Of a stretch of 64,000 nt of DNA, positions 12,635 to 21,428 are shown in pieces. The position numbers and the translations under genes are program-made. Within the stretch, counting starts at the first letter, position 1, and each line of letters begins with the position of its first letter. Under the pieces are notes generated by a model, which saw only the letters and a list, made by a program, of their open reading frames with translations, ran no database searches and was not told the origin of the DNA. Source of the stretch: Gallionella sp. (GTDB taxonomy: Bacteria; Pseudomonadota; Gammaproteobacteria; Burkholderiales; Gallionellaceae); NCBI GenBank assembly GCA_028707275.1, contig JAQTUP010000010.1, positions 1 through 64,000 on the forward strand, written 5' to 3'.

Positions 12635-13097
12635 GCTTGTCGCGCCTGACCGGAAAATGGCGTGCCAGATGAACGCCCACCGCTTCAATTCCAGCGAGCA
12701 CGCCCGCCTCAAACTGACCTTCCCGAAACGCGGCTTCCATTTGCTGGCAGATAGCCTCCCAGAATGCGGCGCCCAGCAGGGCATGAATGCCGCGATCACA
12801 GACAATCTCGACATCCCGGTCGGCCAGCAGCAGATAGATCAACACGCCATTGTTGTGCTCGGTATCCCAGACATGCAATTCGGAGAACACCTCGATCGCG
12901 CGTTCCCGCGCCGTCTGACCCGCCAGCAGCGGCGATAAATCGAGCGCGGCCTCGACCGCAAAACGGATCTGGCCCGCGTGCAGCGCCTCGGCCTCATGGA
13001 TGGCGCGTTCAATGTTGGTGAGTATTTGCGGCGAAAATACCCGTCTCACCGAAGCGCGTCCGGTCGATAAATGCCGAATAAACCGTTTAATCTCCAT
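12600..13097 (-). CDS. TPM-domain protein, short form
   Basis: Encodes 165 residues from the ATG at 13097, which shares its A with the TGA of the upstream gene; a GTG two codons earlier is possible. The TPM (TLP18.3/Psb32/MOLO-1) core is recognisable: RVFSPQILTNIERAIHEAEA, then AIEVFSELHVWDTEHNNGVLIYLLLADRDVEIVCDRGI. No membrane segment is evident, so it may work with the membrane-bound TPM protein encoded just upstream. Third gene of a lemA-TPM-TPM operon with overlapping stops and starts. Confidence 0.85.
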   Translation of the reverse strand: MEIKRFIRHLSTGRASVRRVFSPQILTNIERAIHEAEALHAGQIRFAVEAALDLSPLLAGQTARERAIEVFSELHVWDTEHNNGVLIYLLLADRDVEIVCDRGIHALLGAAFWEAICQQMEAAFREGQFEAGVLAGIEAVGVHLARHFPVRRDKLNELPDQPVLL

Positions 13098-13918
13098 CAC
13101 CACCGCCCCGAGGCTCCGCCTCCGCCAAATCCGCCACCCCCTCCGCCAAATCCTCCGCTGCCACCGAAGCCGCCGCCACCGAAGCCACCCACGCCGCCGC
13201 GCCCGCTGCCCAGCAACACGAACACGAAAGCCGCAATTCCTGCCAGCAGTGCAACAACAGAGGAAGCCACCGCGAACCAGGCCAACCCGCCCAGCGCGCC
13301 ACCCACCAGCAAGGCGGCAGGCAGCCTGCCTATCAGCGCGCGCAAAATTCCCCCGCCGACCACTGCAATGCCGAAGGCTACGAACAGCATGGATTCAACA
13401 TCCTGCCGCCCGTGTGTCGTGGAATGCACAGGGGGCGGCAAGGGTTCGCCGCTGACCACCTTGATGATCGCCGACACCCCGGCATCTATCCCCTGATAAA
13501 ACTCGCCGCGCTTGAATGAAGGCACGATCACTTCGTTGATGATCCGGTTAGCGGTGGCATCATTCATCGCGCCTTCCAAGCCGTAGCCCACTTCGATTCT
13601 TAAAGTATGGTCATCCTTCGCAACCAGCAACAATATGCCGTCGTCTGTGCCTTTGCGCCCTAACTTCCAGGCATCAGTAACGCGTATGCCGAACTGCTCG
13701 ATGGTTTCAGGCTGGGTACTCGCCACGATCAGCACGGCGATCTGCGCGCCCTTTTGCGTCTCAAATGAAGCCAGGCGGGATTCTATCGCCTGCGTCTGCG
13801 CCCCGTCCAGGGTGGAGGTAAGGTCGGTGACGCGATGAACCAGAGGCGGGATGGCTACCTCCGCCTGTGCCACGCCCGTCAGCAGCAGCGCAAACAGCAG
13901 CAGCCCTGTGATTTTCAT
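13097..13918 (-). CDS. TPM-domain membrane protein with glycine-rich tail (YgcG-like)
   Basis: Encodes 273 residues. Signal peptide MKITGLLLFALLLTGVAQA, then a periplasmic TPM domain (residues about 25-175; VTDLTSTLDGAQTQAIESRL, DDGILLLVAKDDHTLRIEVG), two transmembrane helices around 185-235 and a Gly/Phe-rich tail ending GGGASGRW. This is the usual architecture of the YgcG family, which is nearly always beside lemA. Its cellular role is unclear. It overlaps lemA by 4 bases and the short TPM gene by 1. Confidence 0.9.
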   Translation of the reverse strand: MKITGLLLFALLLTGVAQAEVAIPPLVHRVTDLTSTLDGAQTQAIESRLASFETQKGAQIAVLIVASTQPETIEQFGIRVTDAWKLGRKGTDDGILLLVAKDDHTLRIEVGYGLEGAMNDATANRIINEVIVPSFKRGEFYQGIDAGVSAIIKVVSGEPLPPPVHSTTHGRQDVESMLFVAFGIAVVGGGILRALIGRLPAALLVGGALGGLAWFAVASSVVALLAGIAAFVFVLLGSGRGGVGGFGGGGFGGSGGFGGGGGGFGGGGASGRW

Positions 13919-14538
13919 TTTGCAGGTAATGCGATATCAGGCCGAGGAACTGCCGGAGCATTAAAATCAACGGTCGGGGCATGTGAAATGGCCTGTTCGT
14001 TTTCAACCGTAAAGGAAGGCTTGACGGTGTAACTGAACATCATCGCGGTCAGGTTGCTCGGGAAAGATCGCACCGCGACGTTATATTCCTGCACCGACTT
14101 GATGTAGCGGTTGCGCGCCACGGTAATGCGATTCTCGGTGCCTTCCAGTTGCGCCTGAAGATCGCGGAAATTCGCGTCGGATTTGAGTTGCGGGTAATTC
14201 TCCGTCACGACCAGCAAACGGCTCAGCGCAGACGTGAGCTGGCCTTGCGCGGCCTGAAATTTGGCGAATGCCTGAGGGTCGTTAATCAGCTCGGGCGAGG
14301 CCTGAATGCTGCCGACCCGGGAGCGCGCTTCGGTGACGCCCAGCAGCACCTCTTTTTCCTGCGAGGCGTAGCCTTTGACGGTATTGACCAGATTGGGGAT
14401 CAGATCCGCGCGCCGCTGATACTGGTTGAGCACCTCGGCCCAGCTGGCCTTGATCTGCTCGTCGGTCGTCTGAAAAGTGTTATAGCCACAGCCGCTCAGC
14501 AGCAGGGTGATCAAAACAATCCATAATCCACGCATCAT
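13915..14538 (-). CDS. lemA: LemA family lipoprotein
   Basis: Encodes 207 residues. N-terminal signal with lipobox LLLSGC, so probably membrane-anchored at Cys17. The LemA signature follows: QIKASWAEVLNQYQRRADLIPNLVNTVKGYASQEKEVLLGVTEARS, and the helical bundle ends with NRYIKSVQEYNVAVRSFPSN. It is first in the lemA-TPM-TPM operon (ATGA overlap), a very common pairing. The family's molecular role is not firmly known. A TTTCCTCC motif on the plus strand at about 14541-14548 reads as a good GGAGGAAA ribosome site for this gene. Confidence 0.93.
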   Translation of the reverse strand: MMRGLWIVLITLLLSGCGYNTFQTTDEQIKASWAEVLNQYQRRADLIPNLVNTVKGYASQEKEVLLGVTEARSRVGSIQASPELINDPQAFAKFQAAQGQLTSALSRLLVVTENYPQLKSDANFRDLQAQLEGTENRITVARNRYIKSVQEYNVAVRSFPSNLTAMMFSYTVKPSFTVENEQAISHAPTVDFNAPAVPRPDIALPAK

Positions 14539-14570
14539 GATTTCCTCCGGTAAAGTGTGAGAACTATATC

Positions 14571-14595
14571 ACTGATGTTACGCGGGAACATCAGT
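14571..14595. repeat. Dispersed repeat family 1, hairpin-only copy
   Basis: Perfect arms ACTGATGTT (14571-14579) and AACATCAGT (14587-14595) around ACGCGGG. It matches the hairpin half of the larger repeats at 11606 and 18136 and sits in the divergent spacer between lemA and the phosphohexomutase gene. Confidence 0.65.
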
Positions 14596-14669
14596 AAGGT
14601 AAAATCAGCATCCGGTCGGGGTGACGGTATCCCGGCCGGGGACTGGCTGACAACAACAGGAGATAGCAA

Positions 14670-16106
14670 TTGAAAACGATAAAAATTAGCGACGTCATGG
14701 CCGACAGCGGCGTGACCTTTGGCACCAGCGGCGCACGCGGACAGGTCAGCCAGATGACTGACGAAGTATGTGCCGCCTATGCGGCGGCCTTCCTGTCGGT
14801 GGTCAGCATGTCATTTACGGTAAACCGTGTGGCATTGGGCATGGATTTGCGCCCCAGCAGTCCGCGCATCGCGGCCGCCTGTGCTGCGGCGCTGAACGAA
14901 CGGGGGGTTACGGTCGATTACTGCGGAGCACTGCCGACTCCGGCGCTGGCGCTGTACGGGCAAAACGAGGGGATCCCCGCGATCATGATTACGGGCAGCC
15001 ATATTCCGTTTGACCGGAACGGCATCAAGTTTTACCGGCCTGACGGAGAAATCACCAAATCTGACGAATCGTTGATGGCGCATGCCGTCGTGGAACTCGG
15101 CGAGCGCGGCAGCGAACAGCCTTTGCCTCAAATCAACCCCGCCGCCGTCAATCTGTACGTGCAGCGCTATCTTGATTTTTTCCCCGAACAGTCTTTGTCC
15201 GGCCTGCATCTTGGGGTGTACGAACATTCGAGCGTGGCGCGCGATGTATTAAGACGCATCCTGGAGAGCCTGGGGGCTTCTGTTACCTCGCTCGGGCGCA
15301 CCGAAGAATTCGTGCCCATCGACACGGAAGCTGTCGCGGAAATCGATATTCAAAGGGGGCGAGAATGGGCACTGCAACATCATTTCGATGCCATTATTTC
15401 AACCGACGGAGATGGCGATCGCCCGCTGATCTCCGATGAAACAGGCACCTGGTTGCGCGGCGATATCGTCGGCCTGATCTGCGCCCGCTATCTCGGGGTG
15501 CAAAAAGTAGTCGTTCCGGTCAGCTGCAACACGGCCATCGAGTTGTGTGGCGCATTCGAATCCGTGCTGCGCACTCAAATCGGCTCGCCTTATGTGATAG
15601 CCGGCATGCAGGCTGTCAGCACGGATAACGCCACCGTGGCAGGCTTCGAGGCCAATGGCGGCTTTCTGACCGGCGCGCGCATCGAACGAGACGGACGCAT
15701 CCTGGACGCCTTGCCTACCCGGGATGCGGTCTTGCCGGCGTTAGCCGTCCTGGCGGCCTCGCGCGGGGGGAAAATCTCCGCACTGACAGAGGATTTACCG
15801 GCACGCTTTACCGCCAGCGACCGATTGCAAAATTATCCGACAGATGCCAGCCGTCAGCTGCTTTTGCAACTGGGCCGCGACCCGCAGGCTTTGCAGCAGT
15901 ATCTGGCGCCGGAGGACGCAAAACCTCTGGATTGCGACACAACAGACGGCCTCAGGATCAGCTTCGACAACGGTGAAATCGTGCATCTCAGACCCTCTGG
16001 CAACGCGCCTGAATTGCGCTGTTATTGCGAGGCGGCAACGCCGCTGCGCGCCATGCAACTCGTGCAGACCGTGCTGGCGAAAATCCGGGCTGAAAACCCG
16101 GCATAG
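14670..16106 (+). CDS. Phosphohexomutase (phosphomannomutase/phosphoglucosamine mutase family)
   Basis: Encodes 478 residues from a TTG start with AGGAGA 6 bases upstream. Alpha-D-phosphohexomutase domains in order: N-terminal FGTSGARGQV, phosphoserine loop TGSHIPFDRNGIKFY (active Ser in GSHIP), metal-binding loop DGDGDR, sugar-binding EANGG and C-terminal phosphate-binding RPSGNAPELRCY. It interconverts hexose 1- and 6-phosphates, probably mannose or glucosamine phosphates for polysaccharide precursors. Specificity cannot be fixed from sequence. Probably transcribed alone and ended at the palindrome at 16120. Confidence 0.9.
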   Translation: MKTIKISDVMADSGVTFGTSGARGQVSQMTDEVCAAYAAAFLSVVSMSFTVNRVALGMDLRPSSPRIAAACAAALNERGVTVDYCGALPTPALALYGQNEGIPAIMITGSHIPFDRNGIKFYRPDGEITKSDESLMAHAVVELGERGSEQPLPQINPAAVNLYVQRYLDFFPEQSLSGLHLGVYEHSSVARDVLRRILESLGASVTSLGRTEEFVPIDTEAVAEIDIQRGREWALQHHFDAIISTDGDGDRPLISDETGTWLRGDIVGLICARYLGVQKVVVPVSCNTAIELCGAFESVLRTQIGSPYVIAGMQAVSTDNATVAGFEANGGFLTGARIERDGRILDALPTRDAVLPALAVLAASRGGKISALTEDLPARFTASDRLQNYPTDASRQLLLQLGRDPQALQQYLAPEDAKPLDCDTTDGLRISFDNGEIVHLRPSGNAPELRCYCEAATPLRAMQLVQTVLAKIRAENPA

Positions 16107-16119
16107 ATGCAGCCAAGGA

Positions 16120-16175
16120 ACTTCGCCGGGAGCAGCCCGGCTGCCGACAGACAGCCGGGCTGCTCCCGGCGAAGT
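16120..16175. terminator. Perfect 24-base inverted repeat between convergent genes
   Basis: Arms 16120-16143 and 16152-16175 are perfect complements with an 8-base loop (CCGACAGA). It begins ACTTCGCCGGGAGCAG, the same sequence that follows the family 1 hairpin elsewhere. It lies 14 bases after the phosphohexomutase stop and 13 bases before the end of the convergent gene. Without a T-run it is a bidirectional hairpin that could stop transcription or protect 3' ends, or simply a repeat-element end. Confidence 0.55.
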
Positions 16176-16187
16176 CAGTTACTTGGG

Positions 16188-16682
16188 TCAGACCCCGGCA
16201 CGGCCAGGCAGTGGCAGCCAGGGGGCTGCAACCATCCAGAACAGCACCCCTATCAGTGCGAGCCGGACAATCGACTCGATCAGCCCGCCGGTTTTAAATA
16301 CGGGAATGGCAAACCTGTTTTTTGCCGGCCAAAACAGCGGCACCCCGCTCTTGTTTAACATGTCGCCCACCAGGTGGGACAAGTAGCCGATCACAATCGG
16401 CGCCACGTACACGGCCTGATATCCATATTTCGACAGGAGCATGATACCGGCCAGAATGGCAAAAAACGAGTGAGTAATGCCCCTGTGACCAAAAACAGCG
16501 CTGATTGGCCGGGACAAAAAAGGCACAAGGCGACCAAAGGTCGATTTCGGATGGTCAATATCGGGCAGCAAGGAAGACGCCCCGGCCAGCATTAAGGCTT
16601 CAGGATGCAATGGAAGACCGTACATCTGTGCATATCCGACCCAGCAGGTTAAGCCAAAAACAATGTGGGTTGATGCCATCAT
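16188..16682 (-). CDS. YdjM-like membrane-bound metal-dependent hydrolase
   Basis: Encodes 164 residues; starts ATGATG, so either Met may be used. Metal-ligand motifs of the YdjM/DUF457 family are in order: STHIVFGL, LLPDIDHPKS, GHRGITHS and YLSHLVGDMLNKSGVPLFWP. Three to four hydrophobic segments indicate an inner-membrane protein. The family's substrate is unknown; some members are SOS-induced, but no LexA box is evident here. Convergent with the phosphohexomutase gene. 16683-16885 upstream shows nothing recognisable. Confidence 0.85.
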   Translation of the reverse strand: MMASTHIVFGLTCWVGYAQMYGLPLHPEALMLAGASSLLPDIDHPKSTFGRLVPFLSRPISAVFGHRGITHSFFAILAGIMLLSKYGYQAVYVAPIVIGYLSHLVGDMLNKSGVPLFWPAKNRFAIPVFKTGGLIESIVRLALIGVLFWMVAAPWLPLPGRAGV

Positions 16683-16885
16683 TTGAATACATTACCTTGA
16701 AAAACGCCCCCGCATCCGCACAACGAACGGGAGAAAACAGTAAGGGAGGGGAACTCGCGCGCTCGTCAAAACGGCACCAGACGGCGCACCATGGCGCCAC
16801 CTGCGGGCAGCCGCATCCTGACAGGCTGGAACGCGGCCCCCGCCTGTTCATGAATTTAGCGGCGACAGCTCGACTGCGTCATGCC

Positions 16886-18091
16886 TCAGACAGCCTGACC
16901 CGCCGCAAAGCCTGAAGCCCAGGCCCACTGGAAGTTATAGCCGCCTAACTGACCTGTCACATCCACCACTTCGCCGATGAAATACAGGCCCGGAACCTCG
17001 TTGCATTCCATGGTCTTGGATGACAGCGCACAGGTGTCAATGCCGCCGCAGGTGACTTCAGCCTTGGTATATCCCATGGTGCCCGATGGCGTGACACACC
17101 AGTCGTGCAACTGATCTGCAATGGCTTTGCGCTGTTTGTCGTTGTACTGATTGAGCGGCTTGTTTTCGAAAGCCTTGTTCTGAGTACACCACACGTCTGA
17201 AAAACTCTTGGGGAACCATTGCACAAGAAAATTACTGAGCAGCTTTTTACTGGTTTTATGTTCATCCAGCACGCTTTCCATATCCAGATCAGGCAACAGG
17301 TTGATATGCAACGCTTCTCCCGGCTGCCAGTAGGATGACGCCTGCAAGATGACAGGGCCGCTGAGTCCCCGATGCGTGACCAGCAGGTCTTCACGGAACG
17401 ACTGTTTTTCTGTCGTCACGATGACCGGGAATGAAACCCCGGTCAGATCCGCATAAGGCTTCCATTCATCAGGGGCAAAAGTCAGCGGCACCAGTCCTGC
17501 TCTCAGTTTGGTGATCGGCACGCCAAACTGTTCGGCAACATGATAGCCAAACGGCGTAGCCCCGGTCTTGGGAATAGACAGCCCGCCTGTGGCAATGACC
17601 AGCGATACGGCTTCGAATTCGCCGCGCGAGGTGCTGACATAGAACTTCGCCTTCTTGCCGATACCCGCATCCGCAGCATAGGGCGTGTGTTTGATTTCCT
17701 CGATATCGCAGCTCATGAAGCGCTTCACGCCTGCCGCATCGCATTCACTGCGCAGCATGGCGATGATGACTTCGGATTCCTCGTCACAGAACAATTGCCC
17801 CAGCGTTTTTTCGTGAAAACCGATGTTGTGCTTTTGCAGCAACTCGATGAAGTCGTTCGGCGTGTAGCGAGCCAGTGCCGAGCGGCAAAAATGCGGGTTG
17901 GCGGAGATAAAATTTTCCGCACGGGTGTTGATATTGGTAAAGTTGCAATGTCCGCCGCCGGAGATGCGGATTTTCTCGGCAAGCTTTTTGGCGTGATCGA
18001 GCAACACCACGGAGCGTCCGCGCTGCCCCGCTTGTAGTGCACACATCAGGCCTGCTGCGCCTGAACCGATAATGATGACATCTGATTTCAT
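16886..18091 (-). CDS. HI0933/YhiN-like FAD-dependent oxidoreductase
   Basis: Encodes 401 residues. N-terminal dinucleotide-binding motif IIGSGAAGLMCALQAGQRG, then the family signature KIRISGGGHCNFTN and a C-terminal FAD motif GLYFIGEVVDVTGQLGGYNF. This matches the HI0933-like flavoprotein family, a widely conserved group whose reaction is unknown. Start ATG at 18091. Stands alone; the 526-base upstream region is full of repeats. Confidence 0.9.
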   Translation of the reverse strand: MKSDVIIIGSGAAGLMCALQAGQRGRSVVLLDHAKKLAEKIRISGGGHCNFTNINTRAENFISANPHFCRSALARYTPNDFIELLQKHNIGFHEKTLGQLFCDEESEVIIAMLRSECDAAGVKRFMSCDIEEIKHTPYAADAGIGKKAKFYVSTSRGEFEAVSLVIATGGLSIPKTGATPFGYHVAEQFGVPITKLRAGLVPLTFAPDEWKPYADLTGVSFPVIVTTEKQSFREDLLVTHRGLSGPVILQASSYWQPGEALHINLLPDLDMESVLDEHKTSKKLLSNFLVQWFPKSFSDVWCTQNKAFENKPLNQYNDKQRKAIADQLHDWCVTPSGTMGYTKAEVTCGGIDTCALSSKTMECNEVPGLYFIGEVVDVTGQLGGYNFQWAWASGFAAGQAV

Positions 18092-18135
18092 ATTTGTTCC
18101 GTACCCCCGAAAACGGGGTTGTTAAGTATTGAGTA

Positions 18136-18220
18136 ATTGATGTTACTGCGTAACATCAATCGTGTATTCCAATCAACTTCGCCGGTGGCAGCCCTGTCTG
18201 CCGACAGGCAGGCCGGCTGC
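18136..18220 (+). repeat. Dispersed repeat family 1, long copy
   Basis: Arms ATTGATGTTAC (18136-18146) and GTAACATCAAT (18150-18160), then CGTGTATTCCAATCAACTTC and a second palindromic part GCCTGTC/GACAGGC-type around 18190-18212. Hairpin plus tail match the copy at 11606-11660 with few differences. Lies in the 18092-18617 gene-free region. Confidence 0.7.
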
Positions 18221-18221
18221 T

Positions 18222-18257
18222 GGTTACTTTCTTTTGCTTCGCCAAAAGAAAGTAACC
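18222..18257. repeat. GGTTACTTTCTTTTG hairpin repeat
   Basis: Perfect 15-base arms GGTTACTTTCTTTTG (18222-18236) and CAAAAGAAAGTAACC (18243-18257) with loop CTTCGC, followed by CAAGAAAAGGCGACCCC. This hairpin and flank are known to me as a common intergenic repeat in beta- and gammaproteobacteria. It contains no reading frame. Confidence 0.7.
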
Positions 18258-18285
18258 CAAGAAAAGGCGACCCCGGTTTGCCGCG

Positions 18286-18311
18286 CTGACTGACTGTTAG
18301 CAGTCAGTCAG
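18286..18311. repeat. Perfect CTGACTGACTG hairpin
   Basis: Arms CTGACTGACTG (18286-18296) and CAGTCAGTCAG (18301-18311) with the 4-base loop TTAG. Part of the composite repeat block between the YhiN-like gene and the alpha/beta hydrolase. Confidence 0.65.
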
Positions 18312-18328
18312 CATTCCCTCGACAGTCA

Positions 18329-18411
18329 GCAAACAACGGGTGCGGTGCTCGCACGATCCGCACAGCGCGCACGTGCTCAAACAGTCCTCGCCGAACCCCA
18401 CCGTTGTTTGC
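18329..18411. repeat. Dispersed repeat family 2, copy 1
   Basis: Long-range arms GCAAACAACGG (18329-18339) and CCGTTGTTTGC (18401-18411) enclose GGTGCTCGCAC and GTGCTCAAACAG. A related unit stands at 24126-24195. No coding potential is seen. Confidence 0.6.
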
Positions 18412-18617
18412 CTTTCTGCCTGTATACAGGCAGTCTTCGGCGGCGCACAGGGGCTGTAAGTGACGCGTAAAGATTATTCCCGAAAATTAATTTTATGACC
18501 CGCCAAGCCCGATTTTTGGACGCTTGTGCGTAACATCCGTTAAGTAAAACGGGTTGTACAACGCTGCACAGTTTGTTGAGACTGGCGTAATTTGCGGATT
18601 ATATGGTCTTTTTTAAC
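18412..18617. other. Remainder of gene-free region, nothing recognised
   Basis: Moderately AT-rich spacer between the repeat block and the end of the alpha/beta hydrolase gene. A palindromic TGCCTGTATACAGGCA centres near 18425. I see no RNA gene, promoter or reading frame. Confidence 0.5.
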
Positions 18618-19466
18618 TCAGCGGGTGTTTTGCCTGACAAAATCTGCTACGGCGTCACGATATTCGACCCAGCCTATGGCCGCGCTGTTGTTGTGTTCGC
18701 CCCCTTCAATCAGGAGAAGCCTGGCCGACGTCGGTGCGGCAGCATAGAGTTCGCGAGCCATTTCAACCGGCACCTTCTTATCCCAGGTGCCGTGAATCAA
18801 CAGTACCGGCAACTTGAGGCGGGGCATTTTTTTCAGCGATTCGAAGCGCTGGCTGAGCAAAAGTCCTATGGGCAAAAATCCGTAGTTCAACTCGCCCATC
18901 GCCTGCATGGAGGTAAAAGTGCTCTCCGTGATCAGGCCTGCCGCCTCCGGGTGATGCAAGGCTAAGTTGATCGCCACCGCGCCTCCCAGCGAATGCCCGT
19001 AGATAAAGGTTTTGCCGGGCTTGCCCCCCCGCTGTGCGGACAGGTACTGCCAGACGGCCTCCGCATCTTCGTACATTTTAATCTCGCGAGGTTCGCCGCC
19101 TGTGCTCCTGCCGAAGCCGCGATAATCTGCCAGCAACACGTTATAGCCCAGCTTGTGCAGGCGCTGAGTATGTTCCAGATTATTGCCGATATTCCGGTAG
19201 TTGCCGTGAAAATACACGATGGTGACAGCCTCCGGCTGATCGGCCGGAACCCACCAGGCCTCCAGCTCACCCGCGTCTCTCCCGGTGCCTGCCGGAATAC
19301 GCAACGCGTCATACTTCATCCCCATGCGATCGGGCGTCGTCTGCAAAACAGAAGTCGGCTCGAACACCTGCTTCATTTGTGTCGCCCACATGTAAGCACA
19401 GGCCGATGCGTACAACAGCGCCAACACACCCGCTGTCGCCGCCAGACGTTTGCCCCAGCTGCTCAT
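18618..19466 (-). CDS. Membrane-anchored alpha/beta hydrolase (BEM46/YfhR-like)
   Basis: Encodes 282 residues from the ATG at 19466, which overlaps the dnaQ stop by 4 bases (ATGA); an upstream in-frame start is less likely. One N-terminal membrane helix (about residues 8-27), then an alpha/beta hydrolase domain with nucleophile elbow YGHSLGG, oxyanion region YFHGNYRNIG, acid in HGTWDKKVP and histidine in EGGEHNN. A serine hydrolase, probably facing the periplasm or held at the membrane. Substrate unknown. Last gene of a tight methyltransferase-rnhA-dnaQ-hydrolase set. Confidence 0.88.
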   Translation of the reverse strand: MSSWGKRLAATAGVLALLYASACAYMWATQMKQVFEPTSVLQTTPDRMGMKYDALRIPAGTGRDAGELEAWWVPADQPEAVTIVYFHGNYRNIGNNLEHTQRLHKLGYNVLLADYRGFGRSTGGEPREIKMYEDAEAVWQYLSAQRGGKPGKTFIYGHSLGGAVAINLALHHPEAAGLITESTFTSMQAMGELNYGFLPIGLLLSQRFESLKKMPRLKLPVLLIHGTWDKKVPVEMARELYAAAPTSARLLLIEGGEHNNSAAIGWVEYRDAVADFVRQNTR

Positions 19467-20161
19467 GCCGCCTCCAGCTGTTTCCACAGACACGCCCCGC
19501 GAGAGGCCTTGTCGATGTCGGCAAGTTGCAGTGCGTGGGCGGCCAGCTCGTCAGGAAAAGGCTGCAATACGCGAACACTGAGCCTCAATGCATCCGTGCT
19601 CAGTACCGCCGGCTGGCGAATCAGCGGGGCTGCATCATCGCCTAACAGGCTCTCCTGTCCGCGCGTCATGGCGAAATACACTTCTGCCAGCAACTCGGTA
19701 TCGAGCAGCGCGCCGTGCAAGGTGCGGTGGGTGTTGTCTATTTCGTAACGGCTGCACAGGGCGTCCAGACCATTTCTTTTGCCCGGATGCATTTCGCGCG
19801 CCATTTTGAGCGTATCGACGACAGGATTGGCCAACGGCGGCAACCCCAGCAGGCGCAGTTCGTTGTTGATGAAGCTCATGTCGAACGGCGCGTTATGCGC
19901 CAGCAACTCGGCCCCTGCTATGAATTCCAGAAATCCCGGCGCAATATCGGCAAACCTGGCCCGGCCGCGCAGCATATCCCAGGTAAAACCGTGCACCCGT
20001 GCCGCTTCCTCATCTATCTCGCGCTCAGGGTCGACATAATGGTGAAAATGCCGCGAGGAGACCTTGCGGCCCTCCAGCTCGATGGCGGCTATTTCGATAA
20101 TTCTATGCCCTTTTTTAGGGTCAAGCCCGGTCGTTTCGGTATCCAGTACGATTTTGCGCAT
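19463..20161 (-). CDS. dnaQ: DNA polymerase III epsilon subunit (3'-5' exonuclease)
   Basis: Encodes 232 residues. DEDDh exonuclease motifs: LDTETTGLDP (D7, E9), HNAPFDMSFINNEL and the late HRTLHGALLDTELLA with catalytic His and Asp. It provides proofreading in the Pol III core. The ATG at 20161 shares its A with the rnhA stop (TGATG), as in other bacteria where rnhA and dnaQ are neighbours, although in E. coli the two genes are divergent. The C-terminus would bind the alpha subunit. Confidence 0.95.
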   Translation of the reverse strand: MRKIVLDTETTGLDPKKGHRIIEIAAIELEGRKVSSRHFHHYVDPEREIDEEAARVHGFTWDMLRGRARFADIAPGFLEFIAGAELLAHNAPFDMSFINNELRLLGLPPLANPVVDTLKMAREMHPGKRNGLDALCSRYEIDNTHRTLHGALLDTELLAEVYFAMTRGQESLLGDDAAPLIRQPAVLSTDALRLSVRVLQPFPDELAAHALQLADIDKASRGACLWKQLEAA

Positions 20162-20622
20162 CAAACTTTCCCGTTTACCTGATCCTGAATCATGGTCACA
20201 CCCTTATTCGCCAACACGTCGGCCTGTTCATTTTCGGCGTGTCCGGAGTGCCCCTTGATCCACACCCATTCGATCTCATGCTGCACCACCAGCGCATCGA
20301 GCCGACGCCACAAGTCCTCATTTTTGACAGGTTTTCGGGCGGCTGTTTTCCAGCCTGCGCGCTTCCAGCCTTCCAGCCAGGTCGTGATGCCCTGGAGCAC
20401 GTATTTTGAGTCGGTATGCAGTGTCACCTGACAAGTCCTGGTCAGCGCTTCGAGTGCCGAAATCGCTCCCATCAGCTCCATGCGGTTGTTGGTGGTATGC
20501 GCCTCGCCGCCGAACAGCTCGCGTTCATGGCCGCGAGTGCGCAGCAAAGCGCCCCAGCCGCCCACCCCGGGATTTCCCTTGCATGCCCCGTCTGTAAAAA
20601 TCTCTACCCTGTCTTTAGTCAT
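20161..20622 (-). CDS. rnhA: Ribonuclease HI
   Basis: Encodes 153 residues, normal length. The catalytic carboxylates are visible: D11 ([12 protein letters not shown]), E49 (TNNRMEL), D71 (HTDSKYV) and a late Asp in [10 protein letters not shown]. The basic handle region [17 protein letters not shown] is that of type 1 RNase H. It removes RNA from RNA-DNA hybrids. It overlaps dnaQ by one base and follows the methyltransferase gene with a 2-base gap. Confidence 0.96.
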   Translation of the reverse strand: MTKDRVEIFTDGACKGNPGVGGWGALLRTRGHERELFGGEAHTTNNRMELMGAISALEALTRTCQVTLHTDSKYVLQGITTWLEGWKRAGWKTAARKPVKNEDLWRRLDALVVQHEIEWVWIKGHSGHAENEQADVLANKGVTMIQDQVNGKV

Positions 20623-20624
20623 TT

Positions 20625-21407
20625 TTAAAATCCATCTTTAATTTGCTTTTTTTCATCCGCGCCGGGCACATCTGATACGCGGCGTTGCGTATTGTTCAAT
20701 TTTGGTGCAACAGGCAGCAAGCTGTTCACCAGTGTTTTGTTCCAGCGGGGTTTGATCAGCCGCATCCCCGGCACACGCTTTACCGCGTGCAAAAAATACA
20801 CCCCTCCGCTCACGGCCCACCACCTGTCGCCAGCCGCCTCGATAAAATCCACGCGTTCGAGCCATTTTCTTTGCTGGAACGGCGGGGCATAAGCGGCAAA
20901 TCGACCGCCTACCACTTCGAAACCCAGCAGTGACAACCAGTCCTTAATGCGTGAGAGCGCGATAAAATGCCCGGCCCAGGGATAGCCCTGCCCCCTCGTC
21001 AGCGCGCGATGCAGCCCCCATAAACTATGCGGATTAAAGCCGCTGATAACCAGGCTGCCTTCGGGCATCAGCACACGTTCTATCTCGCGCAGGATAAGAT
21101 GAGGCTGAGCGCTGAACTCAAGAACATGCGGCAACAGCACGAGATCCAGGCTGCCGGTGGCAAAAGGGAGTTCATCAGCGCACAGGCGCACCGCCGCGCG
21201 CTCATGTTCAGCCCCCGCAAAGCGCAGGGGAATTCGGCTGTTGCGTAAAAAATCATGTTCGGGCAGCCCCAGTTGCAGCGCGTTGTAGCCAAAAATATCA
21301 TTCACGGTGTGATCAAACCAGGCTTGCTCGCGGGCGAGCACATAGCCGCCTTGCTCGGTAGCAAACCATGCGCTCAGATTGCGCGCCGTTGACTTACAAT
21401 CCGTCAT
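20625..21407 (-). CDS. SAM-dependent methyltransferase (type 11, YafS-like)
   Basis: Encodes 260 residues. Class I methyltransferase features: an early segment upstream of the fold, [21 protein letters not shown] (motif for Methyltransf_11), then [21 protein letters not shown]. The classical glycine-rich motif I is weak or missing, as in YafS-like proteins. Gene order gloB (divergent), methyltransferase, rnhA, dnaQ is the known yafS neighbourhood. Substrate unknown. A lysine-rich tail ends the protein. Confidence 0.85.
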   Translation of the reverse strand: MTDCKSTARNLSAWFATEQGGYVLAREQAWFDHTVNDIFGYNALQLGLPEHDFLRNSRIPLRFAGAEHERAAVRLCADELPFATGSLDLVLLPHVLEFSAQPHLILREIERVLMPEGSLVISGFNPHSLWGLHRALTRGQGYPWAGHFIALSRIKDWLSLLGFEVVGGRFAAYAPPFQQRKWLERVDFIEAAGDRWWAVSGGVYFLHAVKRVPGMRLIKPRWNKTLVNSLLPVAPKLNNTQRRVSDVPGADEKKQIKDGF

Positions 21408-21428
21408 CGCTCAACTTTCCATTTCCTC

